From Owenia fusiformis (lineage: Eukaryota > Annelida > Polychaeta > Sabellida > Oweniidae): a DNA stretch of 60,000 nt. Positions 11,998 to 24,756 of the stretch are shown here, piece by piece; position 1 is the first letter of the stretch, and every line of letters begins with the position of its first letter. A model generated the notes under the pieces. It was not told the DNA's origin, searched no databases, and worked only from the letters and a program-made list of their open reading frames with translations. A program made the translations under genes and the position numbers. The DNA lies in contig CAIIXF020000012.1 of NCBI GenBank assembly GCA_903813345.2, positions 32,062,501-32,122,500 of the forward strand, given 5' to 3'.

Positions 11998-14900
11998 AGA
12001 TGAAGCAATCATCTCATTAACATGCTTTTTGAAATGTTCTCCGATAAGCTCACGAATGTTACAGTGAAACTGTTTTAGCTATATTTTGATAAACAGTGGT
12101 AACGTACATCTACTATATCTAGTTTATCACTGTTCTAAAGATGGATTACAGATAATTTCCAATAGCTCGTCATGTTTACCGAGAACGAAAGATGTTTGTC
12201 CACCATTTTGAATGATACTAAATGGAGTCAGGGTCATCAAGCTATGGAACAGTGGTTTATGAAAATAGATTGGGTTACTGTAGCTTGCCATGTTAAAGGC
12301 GATTGAACTATGTTATAGAACAACGTCCAGTACATTATGATATTTAAAAGTATAAATTTTTGAAAATATATGTAAAGAATCTTCGCCCACAGGACGTGTA
12401 TTTTGAATGCCTTGAGAAGAACGCAAATGGGTAATGGGTAACGGTGTCGCAATCGTAGCATTTAAAAATCTGTTCCTCTCGAGATTTATGGTCTTCTGAA
12501 ATTATACTATTAATTGGTGTTGCTGCATCATTGCTCAAATCTAGAGGAGTGTTGTTGCATCTTCGGTTTGGTGTTGTTGCATCAATAGTGAGGAACTAAA
12601 ACCGTGAACTTATTGCTTCTTGATGATGCTACATGTATACTAATGACAATTTCTTTAAATATAGATCGTGCTCTAACTGCACGTGTATGGTTGATTGAGA
12701 AACTCGTCCTAGAAATGGGTTTAAATTGGGAAACAAAATATCGTACGAAAATCTAACACCGGAAGTCTGGCCATCTTGATGCAACAACACGGTGTTGTTG
12801 CATCACGATACCCCCCAGTGACGATGCTGCAACCATTCTATAAATGGCACCATATCACAGTTACATTGCAATTTATTGTCTTGAAGATCAATTTCAGAAA
12901 AAGAGTGAAGATGTGTCAAGGCATTGGCATCAATCAGCTGAATAGCATTTCCAAAAAGAGAAAGATATCGTAAGTTTTGTATCTCAAATAAGCCAGTTTG
13001 AATATGCGTTATCCTGTTGAATCTCAAGTCTAATGAGGTTATACATGAATTATAGAACATGCATGTAGGGAGTTGAGCAAAGTAATTATGAGACAAATCT
13101 AAATCTCCGATAAAAATATTACTGAACATGGAACACAATTCACTGCCATTATAGCGAAATAGCAAATTCCGAGCCAGATAAACAGTCTCATATGATTTTT
13201 GATTTTTTAAAATTTGATAAACTTGACCTTTGAAGTAATTAAACAATTCATACATCTTATGTATACTAAATACTAGCAAATCCAGCTTGTCAAATTTAAA
13301 GAACGTTCTGACAGGATCAACTTTACTTTATGTTAGATATTTCAATGTTTTTAAATCGTTAAGATTGATAATTTCTAATTCTCCTTTCCTATACAGAGTC
13401 TGCATTCCATTTATGTAAAGTTCTTTAATTTTTCGGAGAGGTTTGAAGCATCCTGTGGAAAATCGCATGACATTTGAGATCTGTAAGATTTCTAGATTTT
13501 TTACTGGTTCAAATGCATCAGGTTCAACAGCATCTATAATATTGTCACCTATCCAAAGTGTTTCTAAATTTGACCTTTCTAACGATTTCAAAATTGATGA
13601 ATTAAACTTTAGTATTGAAATACCACATGCAATGACGTTAAGATTTCGAATTATTGTTTTGTTGTTTAAATTGTTAATCATGTTGAAGAAATTTTTGTTT
13701 CCAAAGTGAATATTTTGCTCTAAATTGATTTCTGTCAATATTTTGATGTCTTCGAGAAAATCTTTTTCCAATTCTCTCACATCATTTTCTTTAAGATTAA
13801 GCGCTAGTGATGCTGCGTGTTTGAATTGGGACATTTCCGCTTTGGTGATCTTAGTTATCTTGTTATTTCTTACACTTAGCCAAAAATCTTTTGATGTTTT
13901 GAATGAACCGTTAAAAGAAAGAGTTGTAATAAAATTGTTATCAAGTTTTAAACTATGAATCCAAGGCGTACTTGATGGTATAAATGATGGGATCTTTCTT
14001 AAACCAATACCATTCAAGTACAATATTTCTAACCTCTTAATGTAGCTAATTGCACCCTCATACTTAAGAAGGCTTTTATGGCGTACGTCCAATCGTTTCA
14101 AGTTAGGCAAAGCTGAAAATGTCTTAATTTCAAGATATCTGACTTTTCCAAAGCCTATGACGGATATGTTTGGACAATGATGCAGTCTGTAATAGCTTAA
14201 GTAAGATATACCCTTTTTATTGTCTTTTACATCTTGAATGAAGAGCTCGCTCAGGTGTCGTAGTCCTAAAAGTGCATCAGATTCAATTTGTGTGATATTG
14301 CACTCTTGTAGATGTAGAAATGTAATATTTTGTGAGAGTGACACACTTCTAAATGATCCATTTGTTATTTTTCCAAAGTTGAAATTTTCAAAATAAAATC
14401 CTGAGACACTGTAAAACTTTTTGAAGTTTAACAATTGTAGAATCTCCATTCGTCCTATTGCAAATTAAATGCTTTTTCAAAATGTCGATTGCGCACAATT
14501 TGTCACAGAATGGGGTCAGAGGGTACTGACGATCTGGAAATATGGTATATTTCAAAGGTGGATTGTATTCCCCGTCTCCTCTTGTCAGAATATGTCCTTT
14601 ATATTGCTTGCTTTGTCCATCGTATAGGCGACCTCTTTTAACATTGTGTACACTCTCAATGTCCATCAATCGAATTGAGTTATTCACATCTTCATATACA
14701 TCTTGATTTTCATAGTTCGATGTGTCTTGATGTGAGTTTGAATGAGTGAAAAGCAGAATTGCCACGAGACTGCAAATGAATCTGTTATTGCATGCCATTC
14801 TTCTGGAATTACATAAACAATTGATCAAAACCTTTCATACTTATTTTTATCAATGAAAATAATTTAGCGATGGCATTATGATCCACAGCTGACAACTTGT

Positions 14901-15940
14901 GTCTTGTTAAATGGTCATTATTGACCAGCGAATATCTGAACATCAAATTGTGTTGAAGGATTCACAAAAATGTTTCTTGCAAGTGCATATCAACCTTTTG
15001 GTGTGTTTAAATGGTTACGTAAAGCTTCCCGTATAAGCACAATTAATATATCAGTCTACTTTTTGAGAAATTAAGGGAATTTGCTGGTAAACTCTAGTTT
15101 ATTGAAATAGCCTTCCTAAAGATAAAACATTCCATCGAAAAGTTTATATAATCTGTAAATATCGAGATAGTGAATAATCCAAAGTATGCATAAGCCAGAA
15201 TAAATCTTTTTATTAGTCCTAAATGTTTTGCTTCATTTACAAAACATTTCATGAGACTATTTCGTGTTGTAACTTGAATGAGGTAATCGAAATGCAAAAA
15301 GTGCCATCACCCAGTATATGTCGAAGCAAAATATCACTTTCCCATTAAACGCAAATAGAAGATCCTGAAATGTTTATGGATTTATTTCCCTTCCAGAGTC
15401 CTTTAAATCACGTCTACCGTGAGTCGAACCTTTCTACGAACTGTAACATCATCAGTACCCAATTCACGTTTTATATCAATTGGATCAGCTTTATGCCATG
15501 CTTCGTTCGTCTTTCATGCATAACGGAATGCTTTTATTTTGATTTGTTCAGAATAAATGATTATAATATATAATTTTATAAACAAAGGAAAAATATGTAG
15601 ATTTCCTCAAAGTTTTTATTATGGGAAGCCTACGTCCCGCTCCAAATTGTTTTATCTCCTTATTGATGATATTAATATATAATAAATACTTCAATAAATA
15701 CAGGAAAAATGAGTTGATTCCTTAATGTAATTTTAAAAAAGGGAAGTCTTTATCCTCCAAATTAATTGTTTAATTATTGATAATTACAGGAAAATGATGT
15801 GATTGGTTGATATTGATAAATAATGACCAAAGTTCAATAGGTCCGAGGTCATCATACAAGGATCAAGGACGAAAAGTTTATCTGAATCCAATGCACTGAA
15901 TTCTATGTAAGGTAAATAGTCCAAGATCCAATTTTCTCAA

Positions 15941-16571
15941 AGGTCCATGTGCAGTATGGTAAGTGATTTTAGACAGTCATATCTTTTACCATGAGTAGTT
16001 TCTAGCCATAAATACAGTGTTTTTTATTAAAACAATAGGTTTTTCTTCAAAGTGAAGTCCCCATGATAGTAAAATATCGATCCAACTCTCTGAAAAAATA
16101 TAGATTAGGACCCCACTTTGTAACTTTTTAAAAATGTAAGGCTTATTTTCTAAAAAGAGAATCTTGTTTTTCTAAATTTAAATGTATCAAAAGTTTCCTC
16201 TACACTATATTAATAACTTCTGAAAAGGGGATGGGTATTGGAATGCGATAAAGTTAAAAACCACATTTCCCGTGTTATTTTCCCTCATCGAATATTGATA
16301 TCTTCAAAACTAGAATTTCAATACCATTGTTTTCATGCAATAAAAATCAGAAAAAGAAATTCCTCTTTTGAGCAAATAAGTTCAACATTTTGAAGCTGGG
16401 TCCCTATTCATAATTTTTTGAATTGTTCGATTGATATTTTTTATCATCAAGGGGACTTCACTTGAAAGAGAAGATATTGTTTTAATAAAAACCACTGTAT
16501 TTATGCCCAGAAAGTACTCATGGTGAAAGATATGACTGTCTAAAATCATTTGCCATACTGCACATGGACCT
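15941..16571. mobile_element. Fold-back MITE of the AGGTCC/AAGGACC family, copy 1
   Basis: 631-bp element with ~120-bp inverted ends. The left reads AGGTCCATGTGCAGTATGGT; the right end on the other strand starts almost the same and stays alignable through AAGTGAAGTCCCC. It has no open frame of note. The ends match those of the 2.56-kb element at 21790-24349 (GTATGG, AAGTGATTTTAG, ACCATGAGTA), so they belong to one family. A copy sits at 32128-32758 in the duplicate block. No clear TSD was found. Confidence 0.8.
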
Positions 16572-18366
16572 ATTGGACTTCACATATTTTGTAGTTTTAC
16601 CTAAATTCCAAACAAATGTATTACATAAAAGACTTCTCAAGTATGGTATGAGTCACTGTTCCACAGCTGGATGACTCTAACTGCAGTTAGTATCATTCAA
16701 GATGGTGGCCAAAATTCTTTAGTTTTTTGATAAACTTTCGAAATCAGCTAAACTCAATTGGATCTGGATTCCAAATGTTTCGCCATGCAAACTATTTTTA
16801 TTTATTTTGTTTATTTCCTAAATTCCACAGGTCTGACCCTGTCTTAGTTTTAGAGTATGTTCCCATTTTTGTTCTGAACGTTCTAGATCTAAGATTGTAT
16901 ATTTGTCTGGTTTGGTGAGTAGGATCTGAATTGCTGGGAATATGTTTTGTTTAAATCATAAAGCATTTGAATACATATGTAGCAATATTAAAATTTGAAA
17001 AACGCTTAATTTAACAGCTTTTTGAAAAAAGAATGTGTATGGTCACGCATCAGGCAATTTATATCATACAATCTTACACATTGTTTTTGCAATCCGGGTA
17101 ATTTCAATAAATTAGTATAGTGTGGAACACTTCCCGAAAAAAGGATGAGTAATATATTGTTTTAAGACTTTTTGATTTAACATTAAAATTAGCCTTACAT
17201 ATACATATTTGCACATGCGCAACAGAGATCTTTTCTGTACGCGTGAAAGTTAAAATTCAGCAATATTTATTCTAACTCCAACATATTTGTACCCGAATTT
17301 TTCTATCAAAACAATGAACAATCTTGTTAAATGCAGTCTCAAAATGATCACTGGCGTTTCCCATCAGTCATGCTGATGATCTTTACACTGCCACCATGTC
17401 TGGCTATGATTGATTGATAAAACAGGAGCAATTGGATAGTGTTAAACAACTTTATTGAGAAGCTAATGACTGACGTCATCACATACAAATACAACTAGAG
17501 ACACCTATCTGTTACATAAAGGCTCATCTTTGTAATATCACATGACATACAACTGTTAGATAGACACCAATTAGTTATACGAGGGTTGATTGAAAGTTCT
17601 GCACCGTTTGTTCAAAAAATCGTAATACTTTATGAATAGTATTCATAATTAGCCTGAACATTCTCATATATAGCAGTTCTATTCTAACTTACACTTAAGA
17701 AACATAACATTTACTAGCATGTGGCTCTGCGGCTGCGTGCTGCAGAAAAACCGAGTGTATTATTTGTACAATAATGTTATCGTATGTACATGCTGGTTGC
17801 CAAAATGTGGCTCTGCGGCTGCGTCGCCGCTGGAAAATATACAAAAATGTTAATAATGGACAATTGATTAGCTTACTCGATAATGTAGTAATAACAAATC
17901 TCATTTTCAAAATTAAAAAATTTCCGACCACCTGTAAAACCTTTTCTATCTTTAGCATCACACACTCATTAATGCCCATTATTATTCTGTTGAGAACATG
18001 ATGCTAAAAATCTTTGAAATCCTCAACAATTGAGGTTAAAGGAAAAAGGTTTGTCCGAAAATTTTTCATTACATTTTAAAGACATTTACTTAGTTTATCT
18101 CGCCGCTTAGAGCCGAAGTGATCTTATTCACGAATACATACACCGTTCACTCAGTAATACTGCATTCACAATTACTGTTCTATTTTCATAACGTTAAACG
18201 ACCAAATAGAAATCATTTTCTTGCTAATTCGTACTTCGTGACTCAAACGCAATAAAATACATTTTCATTATGTGTAAAAATGAGCAATATATTTGACCAA
18301 TAATTTTTTCTGGGCCCATAAAAACAGGGACTTGACTTCATGCACCCACCCTCCCTGGATCAATTA
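16572..18366. other. Upstream flank inside the duplicated block
   Basis: AT-rich sequence without a convincing gene. It contains a mariner-like word (TACGAGGGTTGATTGAAAG) near 17580 and a twice-repeated GC-rich word (GTGGCTCTGCGGCTGCGT) near 17720 and 17805. The short open frames across the latter are not supported by any family resemblance. Confidence 0.4.
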
Positions 18367-20699
18367 GTGAAGTCTATATTAATTGTTTGTTTAGTTGTTG
18401 ATGTGGCAATACGTGTCTGACGTCACGGGTGATTGCATCATATTCCAGTCACGCCATTTTACGACATTGCATAATTTTAGCTGATTTTGGCTTCATTTCA
18501 CTTTATTTAAAAGACTTTTAAAAATATATCAATGAGTCAGTATTTTTTCTTATAAATATTAATATTTGAATTTGAGGTCAAAGTCCGAACATTTGATCAA
18601 CTGATTGAAATCACATTTTAAAGAGGTGAAGAAGTGAATTATTACAGGAGCAAACGTGATCAAGGTATCAGTCTGTCGGCCGACGTTATAAACCCATTGT
18701 TGTTTACCGGTTTTTAAAAAAGTGCGTAGTAATAATTTCGGCATTTTCGAACTACTTGTTTACGCCCGATTGGGCATGGTCTTTAACGAGTTGTTTAGCA
18801 ATCAAGATGTTACTTTCATAAAATAAAAATAGTATGCCTATAATGATAAGTACCTCCTCTATCTAATGGTGTATTTTTCAACTGCACAAGACCACGGGAA
18901 ATGGGTATAAAATGCGTTGGAAAAAGGGCTACTTTTAACTTTTTTGAACTTCGACTTTGTCTGATTAATTCATAGAATAATTTATTTTCATGATTCATTT
19001 TAGATCGTACAAAAGTTGGATAATGTATCGAAAATCATGCTCGTGAAAAAATTATTTAGATTCACTTAAAATCCAACGATCGTTACAGTTTTTACTAAAC
19101 CTCAAACTTAAAACGGCTCATTTTTTACACAAATAACGTGTTTGACGACACAAATCACGGATCTATCTGTAGTTTCTATCTCTAAAGTTTAGGCATTTCG
19201 CACACCAAATAAATATTGTTATATAAAAATATGTATCACCCATTATTCGCGGAAGGTATTTAATTTCATGTATACGAAATATTTATCTGATCCGATAACG
19301 ATTAAGTATTCATTTTCAGTTTAAAAATACGAAAACTGCTAAAACGGGGCTAATATTGAGACAAAAATTACGTGTGACGTAATTATTTCTTTAATCATGC
19401 ATTTTCTTCATAGAAATCTGGAATTAATTTTAAGGATCAATATTTAATGCAAAATATATATAAGACGACCACAGCGTGAGCAATGTATCGAATTTTAGGC
19501 AAACAAAAAACAAGAATGATTCAATTGAACATGAAAAATTGTTACAGTTTTTACTAAAATGAAAACTCTTAAATGGCGTCATTTTAGCCCAAAATCCAAG
19601 TTGACGACTTAAATAGTTCACGGATGTACTTCAGTTGACATCAAGCTTGAACATGAAATTCGCCCATTGAAATTCCAAATAAAACGATCGAAATGACATA
19701 AGTCTCGTAAAGGCGTATTGAATAATGTGTACGCCAAATATCATATTATGAAATTGAAAAATCAATCTACGATAAGACACTTTGTAAATAGTATTAGGGT
19801 TTAAAGATACGGACATTTATGAACAATTAACCTATTCTAAAGACGGATCGTATTCATTTCTTAAAGACGAATGTTCGAAATTCAAATTCAAGATGCCCAT
19901 TTTGTGTAGAAAATATGTTTTCATCCGATCACACTACACATGTTCCAAATAACAGCTAAGAGAAAATTCATTGATATAGGATGAAGTGGATGGATTTGGT
20001 ACATTTCTTTGCAATGTGGGCGCATTTAAAACAGCGCCATATTTTACGGCACAATTTCCGCTGGCCTGTGAATCTTTTTTAGCGCGTCATTCCAATCGGA
20101 ATGATGATTATATGTATAAATTCCGCATTTTTAGAATAGACAAGAGTGTAATTTTTTCCTCTTTCAGTTAAAATATTCTCATTTATGATATGGAATAGTT
20201 CACACTTCATGTACCATGGTACTAAACATGTTAGTAGTTATATGGACATTAAACTCACGAACACGTACTGTGCTCACATTTTGACTGATTTATGTAAATC
20301 CAAGAGAATCGTCTTAGCTTCTTATGCGCGCTGTAAATGAATTTTTATACTAGTCTACATAATATTTTTCTTAATTGTTTCTCATTAAATTCGAAGTCAT
20401 ATAATAGAAACAAAATCGTATTTCAAATATTTTCCAGCTGTACACCAAACACCCACCAAATTAGATAATTATGTAAATGTTTGGGAGGAAAAAGAACAGT
20501 ACTATATGGCTCAAATGACATTTAATGTCATGATGTATGTCCATTTTTGTGATATATTTGTCATGATCACTCTGTACTGAACTCAATAAGGAACTAGAAA
20601 ATGGCAACTCCACGGAGTAGCAAATCCCAACGAACACTATATAAATCATCAATCTGTACAGTCACAAAATAATATTTACCATCTACTCTTACCTTCAAT
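18367..20699. repeat. Degenerate interspersed repeat region (GTTACAGTTTTT motif)
   Basis: No gene seen. The word GTTACAGTTTTTACTAAA recurs at ~19082 and ~19541 (about 460 bp apart) with loosely similar surroundings. The same word returns at ~29433 and ~29876 beyond the large repeat region, so this is an old dispersed or tandem repeat family of unknown type. Confidence 0.4.
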
Positions 20700-21425
20700 A
20701 AATATATTAAATCATTGTAGCATCATGTAAATCTAAGAAATGGCGAATTTCTGCTCTAGTCAGCCATTTTGAATTTTCAAAGACGCAAATCAGAAAAACA
20801 ATGCCATAATTGTGATCTACTCTGAAATACCTTCAATTTGAGTATAATATAGCCATACTTTTAAGAGATCAGAAAATAATTGCGAAATCACGCATTAGGC
20901 GGCCATTTTGATTTTTTTAGGCCCCAATCATAAAAACGCTACGATATTTACAATCTTCTCTAAATTGCCTTTCATTTGAGTATAATAAAGCTATACATCT
21001 CAAAATTAACGCAAATTCCTGTTTTCTCAACCCCCATTTACGGCCCCTGGGGGTCAGGGTGAAAAACTCGGGATATATATGTGAAATAGACAGATGTTAA
21101 TATACTGCCAAAATTTCAAATAATAATATTTATTATTTTGGTTTAAAATGAAAAACGTAAGATTTTTGTGAAAAATTCCCGGCATTTTCAAACTGGCGGC
21201 CATCTTGAAGAAAAATTTGCGTAAAACTATTCACCAATATACATCTTTCCATTAAATATGAAGAAAATCTGTTGACTAGTATTCGAGTTATCCTCCGGAC
21301 AGACGGACGAATTCAAGTTCCAACATGAATACCAGGATAAGTTCTCTTGGCCTCCAGTGTGACTGACGGACAGACGGACGGACGGAGGGCTTTACTATAT
21401 CCCTACAGAACTTCGTCCGTTGGGA
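20700..21425 (+). repeat. Dispersed repeat, copy 1 (GGCGGCCATTTTGA family)
   Basis: Related in the same orientation to 24757-25506. It holds ~125-bp internal units with CAGCCATTTTGAATTTTC, AATCAGAAAAACAATG, TTGTGATCTACTCTGAA and CTTCAATTTGAGTATAAT, followed by a shared tail (GGGGTCAGGGTGAAAAAC, ACTATATCCCTAC). A short GACGGACAGACGGACGG-type simple repeat lies near the right end. No protein is encoded. Confidence 0.7.
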
Positions 21426-21789
21426 TAATTAAGATACAATAAGTATAGTAACATATACGTATTTACATTGCTTTATTTCTTTTGGTGTAGGACATACTGA
21501 TATAGGCCTACAACATACAACTTAATTGCAATACAATAGGAAATATGTCACAACTACTTGACTCTATGAATATAGCATTTAAAGCATTAATACAATGTGA
21601 AATTAAAAATGATATCATGTTGTGTTGCATAAATCATTAATTCAGGATCGGCAAGCAAATTTAGTTCTGTCATTTATTCAATTCAATTTATTTCATAATT
21701 CTTATTTAATAATATTTTATTAATATTACTTGTATAATCTTATTTTATCTAATATCATATCCATGTCTAATACCTAATAACCCAACATA

Positions 21790-24349
21790 AAGGACCAGGG
21801 TAAGTATGGCAAGTGATTTTAGAAGGTCATTATATCTTTCACCATGAGTACTTTCTCAAAACCTGTAAAGTGGAACACCTCTTTAAATGGAACACCTCCA
21901 CAAGTGGAATTGTTGGAACTTCACTTGAAAGAAAGCACATTGTTTTAAATAAAAATTAGTACCGTGGGTACTGGGCTCACATGGTGTTGCTCAAAAGTGA
22001 ATGATGGCTAAAATGACAGAAAATAAAAAAATGGATATGATGTTTTTGCTGATTTTTTGTAACAAAATTATTTCATACAACTACTCTTTACAAAGACATG
22101 GCTTTTACAATGTAGGACATCTGGAATTATTCCTAAAGCTAGGAAATGGGCCAAAAGTGAATTTCACAAGACAAAAATGGTGGCCGTTTTGAAAATAGGC
22201 GAGCTTTTGAAGCAGAAGTCACACACACTACCCTACCACGTGACCACGTTTAAAATGGAAACAGGGTACAGCTAAGTTGCAAATGGAGGACGTGGGTTTA
22301 ATTCCATATTTCTGAACGTAAAATACATTTTACATTTATTTCTAGTGTTCTACCAGACATAGAATTGATTCATCAAGCAGTTTGTAGAATATTGTTGGCA
22401 AAAAAACCCTATAGGCAAAGATAGATAATAGTGGGCGCAGTGAAGCAAAACTCAACACAATACACGATACATTTCAGTAAATCTGTCAACGTACAGGGAG
22501 CATGTAAGTTTCCCTTCGAAAATGTTACATTGATATGTAACAAAAAAAACAGTGAACTATTATTTCAACTGCGTGTCATCGTGTTATAGGTGGATACGTT
22601 TTCTAGTATGTTATTCAACTGTATTTTTGTGAATTTGAACAAAACATTCTAAATGATCGGTTTTTGAGGACGGTAGTGAATTATACCATTCAAGGGGTTA
22701 TATAGAACGATTCTTCACATGTAGTTCAGGCAATTTTAATTATTCTGAGTAGCGGATAGCCATTAATACTGATAGCGGATAGTCATTTATATAATTATCA
22801 TTAACGTCTTAACATTTAATTTTGTTATTTTATTTCAATTTGATACCCTAGTAACACGTATAATCTAGCGTTCTTGTTTATTTTATGACTAAAATGCATA
22901 CGACCTGAAAGCCTGTGTCTAAATCTACAAAATAATGTTTACTTTATTTGGATTAAATAACAATTGATGACACCCCAAAGCATCAACAGGCGACCTTTTT
23001 AGCATTACTTTCACTGTTTGCATCGTAAATGTACATGAGGTCGGAACATAGTATGTCTGTATAATCAGCTTACTTTCTCGCTCCCTGTACTATTGAACAA
23101 TTTACATTCCTTGTACCCTGTATTGATCAACTTTTGCAATTGTGTACCGTGTACTATGACATATCAAATATTTTAAAATTTAAAACGATATTATTTTCAT
23201 TCTTTCTATAACTATCATATAACTTGGAACATCGACTTCACTATTGCACCACTGAAGTGTAGCGAATAGCAATATTGACTCACTCCGAGCACCAAACGTA
23301 TTAACCTTTTGAGTAAGCAGTCGATATACTCAAAAGCGACCTGATTGAAAGCCAAAAAATTCGCGCATGCGTGATCGAGGTAGGGTAGTGTGTCACAGGG
23401 TTTTTTTCTTTATTGATGCTGAACAAAAATATTCTAAAACAGGAATCCTATCTACAGAGGATTTAAAAAGAGCCAAGTGTTGACAGGCATTGGTTTTTAA
23501 ACTTGCCACTATCTTGGACTGACTGAAAGACAGATGGACAAATAAATGTTAACTAAAATGGCTGAAAAAAAAATCGGATATGATTTTTTGCCGATTTTTT
23601 GTTACAAAATTGTTTCATACAACTACTCTTTACATTGACATGGATTTTACAATGCAGGACACCTGAAATTATTTTGAAAGCTAGGAAATGGGTTGAAAGT
23701 GAATTTCGCGAGACAAAAATGGGGGCCATTTTGAAAATAGGCGAGCTTTTTAACCAGGAGTCATAGGGGAGTTTTCTGTATTTATGTTGAACATAAATAA
23801 CTTAAAACGGGAATCTTATCGACAGAGGTTTTCAGGCAAATGGTCCAAAAGTGGATTTCGCCAGACAGATGGACAAATCCATGTTAACTAAAATGGCTGA
23901 AAATAAAAAAAACGGATACAATTTTTTGCTGATTTTTTGTAACGAAATTATTTCATATAACTACTCTTCACATTGACATGGATATTAACAATGCAGGACA
24001 CCTGACATTATTTGTAAAGCTAGGAAATGGGTCAAAAATGAATTTCACGAGACAAAAATGGCAGCCATCTTGAAAATGGGTGAGCTTTAGAACCAGGAGT
24101 CGGAGGGGAGTTTTCTGTATTGATGTTGAACAAAAATAACTCAAAACGAGAATCCTATCTACAGAGGTTTTAAAAATGTGCCACTATTGTTGATGGACAG
24201 ACCGACGGATGGACGCACGCGCGGACAGACAAGTGAGTGATTGCAAAAGCTCACCATGTGAGCTAAAAACCACTGCCCTTTGGCAAGAAAGTACTAATGG
24301 ATTAAGATATGACTGTCCAAAATCACTTGCCATACTGTACCTGGTCCTT
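21790..24349. mobile_element. 2.56-kb TA-flanked DNA element with internal tandem repeats
   Basis: The ends AAGGACCAGGGTAAGTATGG and (from the right) AAGGACCAGGTACAGTATGG are inverted over ~65 bp with mismatches. TA flanks both sides (21788-21789, 24350-24351), as for Tc1/mariner-like insertions. Inside are three ~335-bp tandem units at about 22000, 23551 and 23889 (AACTAAAATGGCTGAAAA ... GCTAGGAAATGGGT ... GGCGAGCTTTT). The first unit is interrupted by another element at 22224-23392. No transposase frame is present. Confidence 0.8.
22224..23392. mobile_element. Nested 1.17-kb element with CACACTACCC ends and 5-bp TSD
   Basis: Ends CACACTACCCTACC and GGTAGGGTAGTGTG are perfectly inverted over 14 bp, flanked by TCACA (22219-22223 and 23393-23397). 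Deleting it with one TSD copy rejoins the host repeat unit in register with the sister units at ~23755 and ~24095, which supports the boundaries. It has no coding frame. It shares CAC termini and a 5-bp TSD with the element inside TLR-A, although the rest of the ends differ. Confidence 0.85.
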
Positions 24350-24756
24350 TATAACAGACCCAAACATAATTTTTTATCATACAAAAATCGAGTAAAAAGG
24401 ACCTGTTTATAGAGTGACAAAACACCATGGTAGTGTACAAGGTCAAATAATTTTTTTTAAATTTCATGAGGCATGTTTTAGCAAAAAAATGTTCCTTTAA
24501 CCCACCTAGGAGAAAAGTTGAGCTTGTTAAAGTTACTGACATGCCCAAATTTTCAGTAGTTTTGACTTGAAACGATAAATCCTTGTGTTCTTATAAAATG
24601 AATTTCTTCATTAATAATGGTTCAATATACTTAAAAGTAAGCTCAAAATACTGGGAATTGAATAATCTTTCCAATAATACCTTATACACATATGATTGTT
24701 TATTTCAGAGATCATAAAGACAACACATTACATTTATTTGAGATCTAATGTTATAT

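Larger units (their letters stand above)
10492..12820. mobile_element. 2.3-kb DNA element with ~250-bp inverted ends and 5-bp TSD
   Basis: The outer ends are CACTGGGGGGTATCGTGATG on the left and its complement on the right, flanked by ACGAT (10487-10491 and 12821-12825). Inverted similarity extends ~250 bp inward. Each end carries a 29-bp palindrome (TGATGCAACAACAC, 1 bp, then its complement). The word GATGCAACAACACC recurs in degenerate form further in on both sides (10732-10795, 12517-12590), like subterminal transposase-binding repeats. No transposase frame is present, so it is non-autonomous. CAC-starting ends with a 5-bp TSD are compatible with Transib/RAG-like elements, but some hAT groups also make 5-bp duplications. 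Family unresolved. Confidence 0.88.
9758..14798 (-). pseudogene. TLR-A: Toll-like receptor pseudogene split by a transposon
   Basis: The start is ATG at 14798 (MACNNRF..., hydrophobic signal peptide). It is followed by an N-terminal Cys cluster, LRRs, an LRRCT (LQCNCDMVPFIEWL), a membrane helix, and a TIR domain (9761-10201, box 1 YDAFVSY, box 3 FW) ending at a stop at 9758-9760. Three lesions are visible by comparison with TLR-B. (1) About 29 bp are missing just after LQC (near 14405), shifting the frame. (2) An in-frame TAA lies at about 13329-13331 where TLR-B has an Ile codon. (3) A 2.3-kb element at 10492-12820 sits in the LRRCT codons. Joining the flanks through one copy of the 5-bp target duplication restores the LRRCT frame exactly. 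It probably no longer makes a receptor, although separate pieces stay open. Confidence 0.93.
14006..18366. repeat. 4.36-kb segmental duplication, copy 1
   Basis: Direct duplicate of 30193-34553, constant offset 16187 with no indel. All open frames in the two copies have identical translations and every line I compared was identical. It holds the 5' part of TLR-A (lesion 1 included) and ~3.6 kb of upstream DNA. Boundaries: similarity starts at AATACCATTC and stops after GGATCAATTA. No terminal repeats or target duplications frame it. Confidence 0.95.

Noticed and set aside
17695-18001. Overlapping open frames on both strands
   Set aside because: Low-complexity AT-rich sequence with a duplicated GC-rich word and no domain; identical in both duplication copies, so conservation carries no weight.
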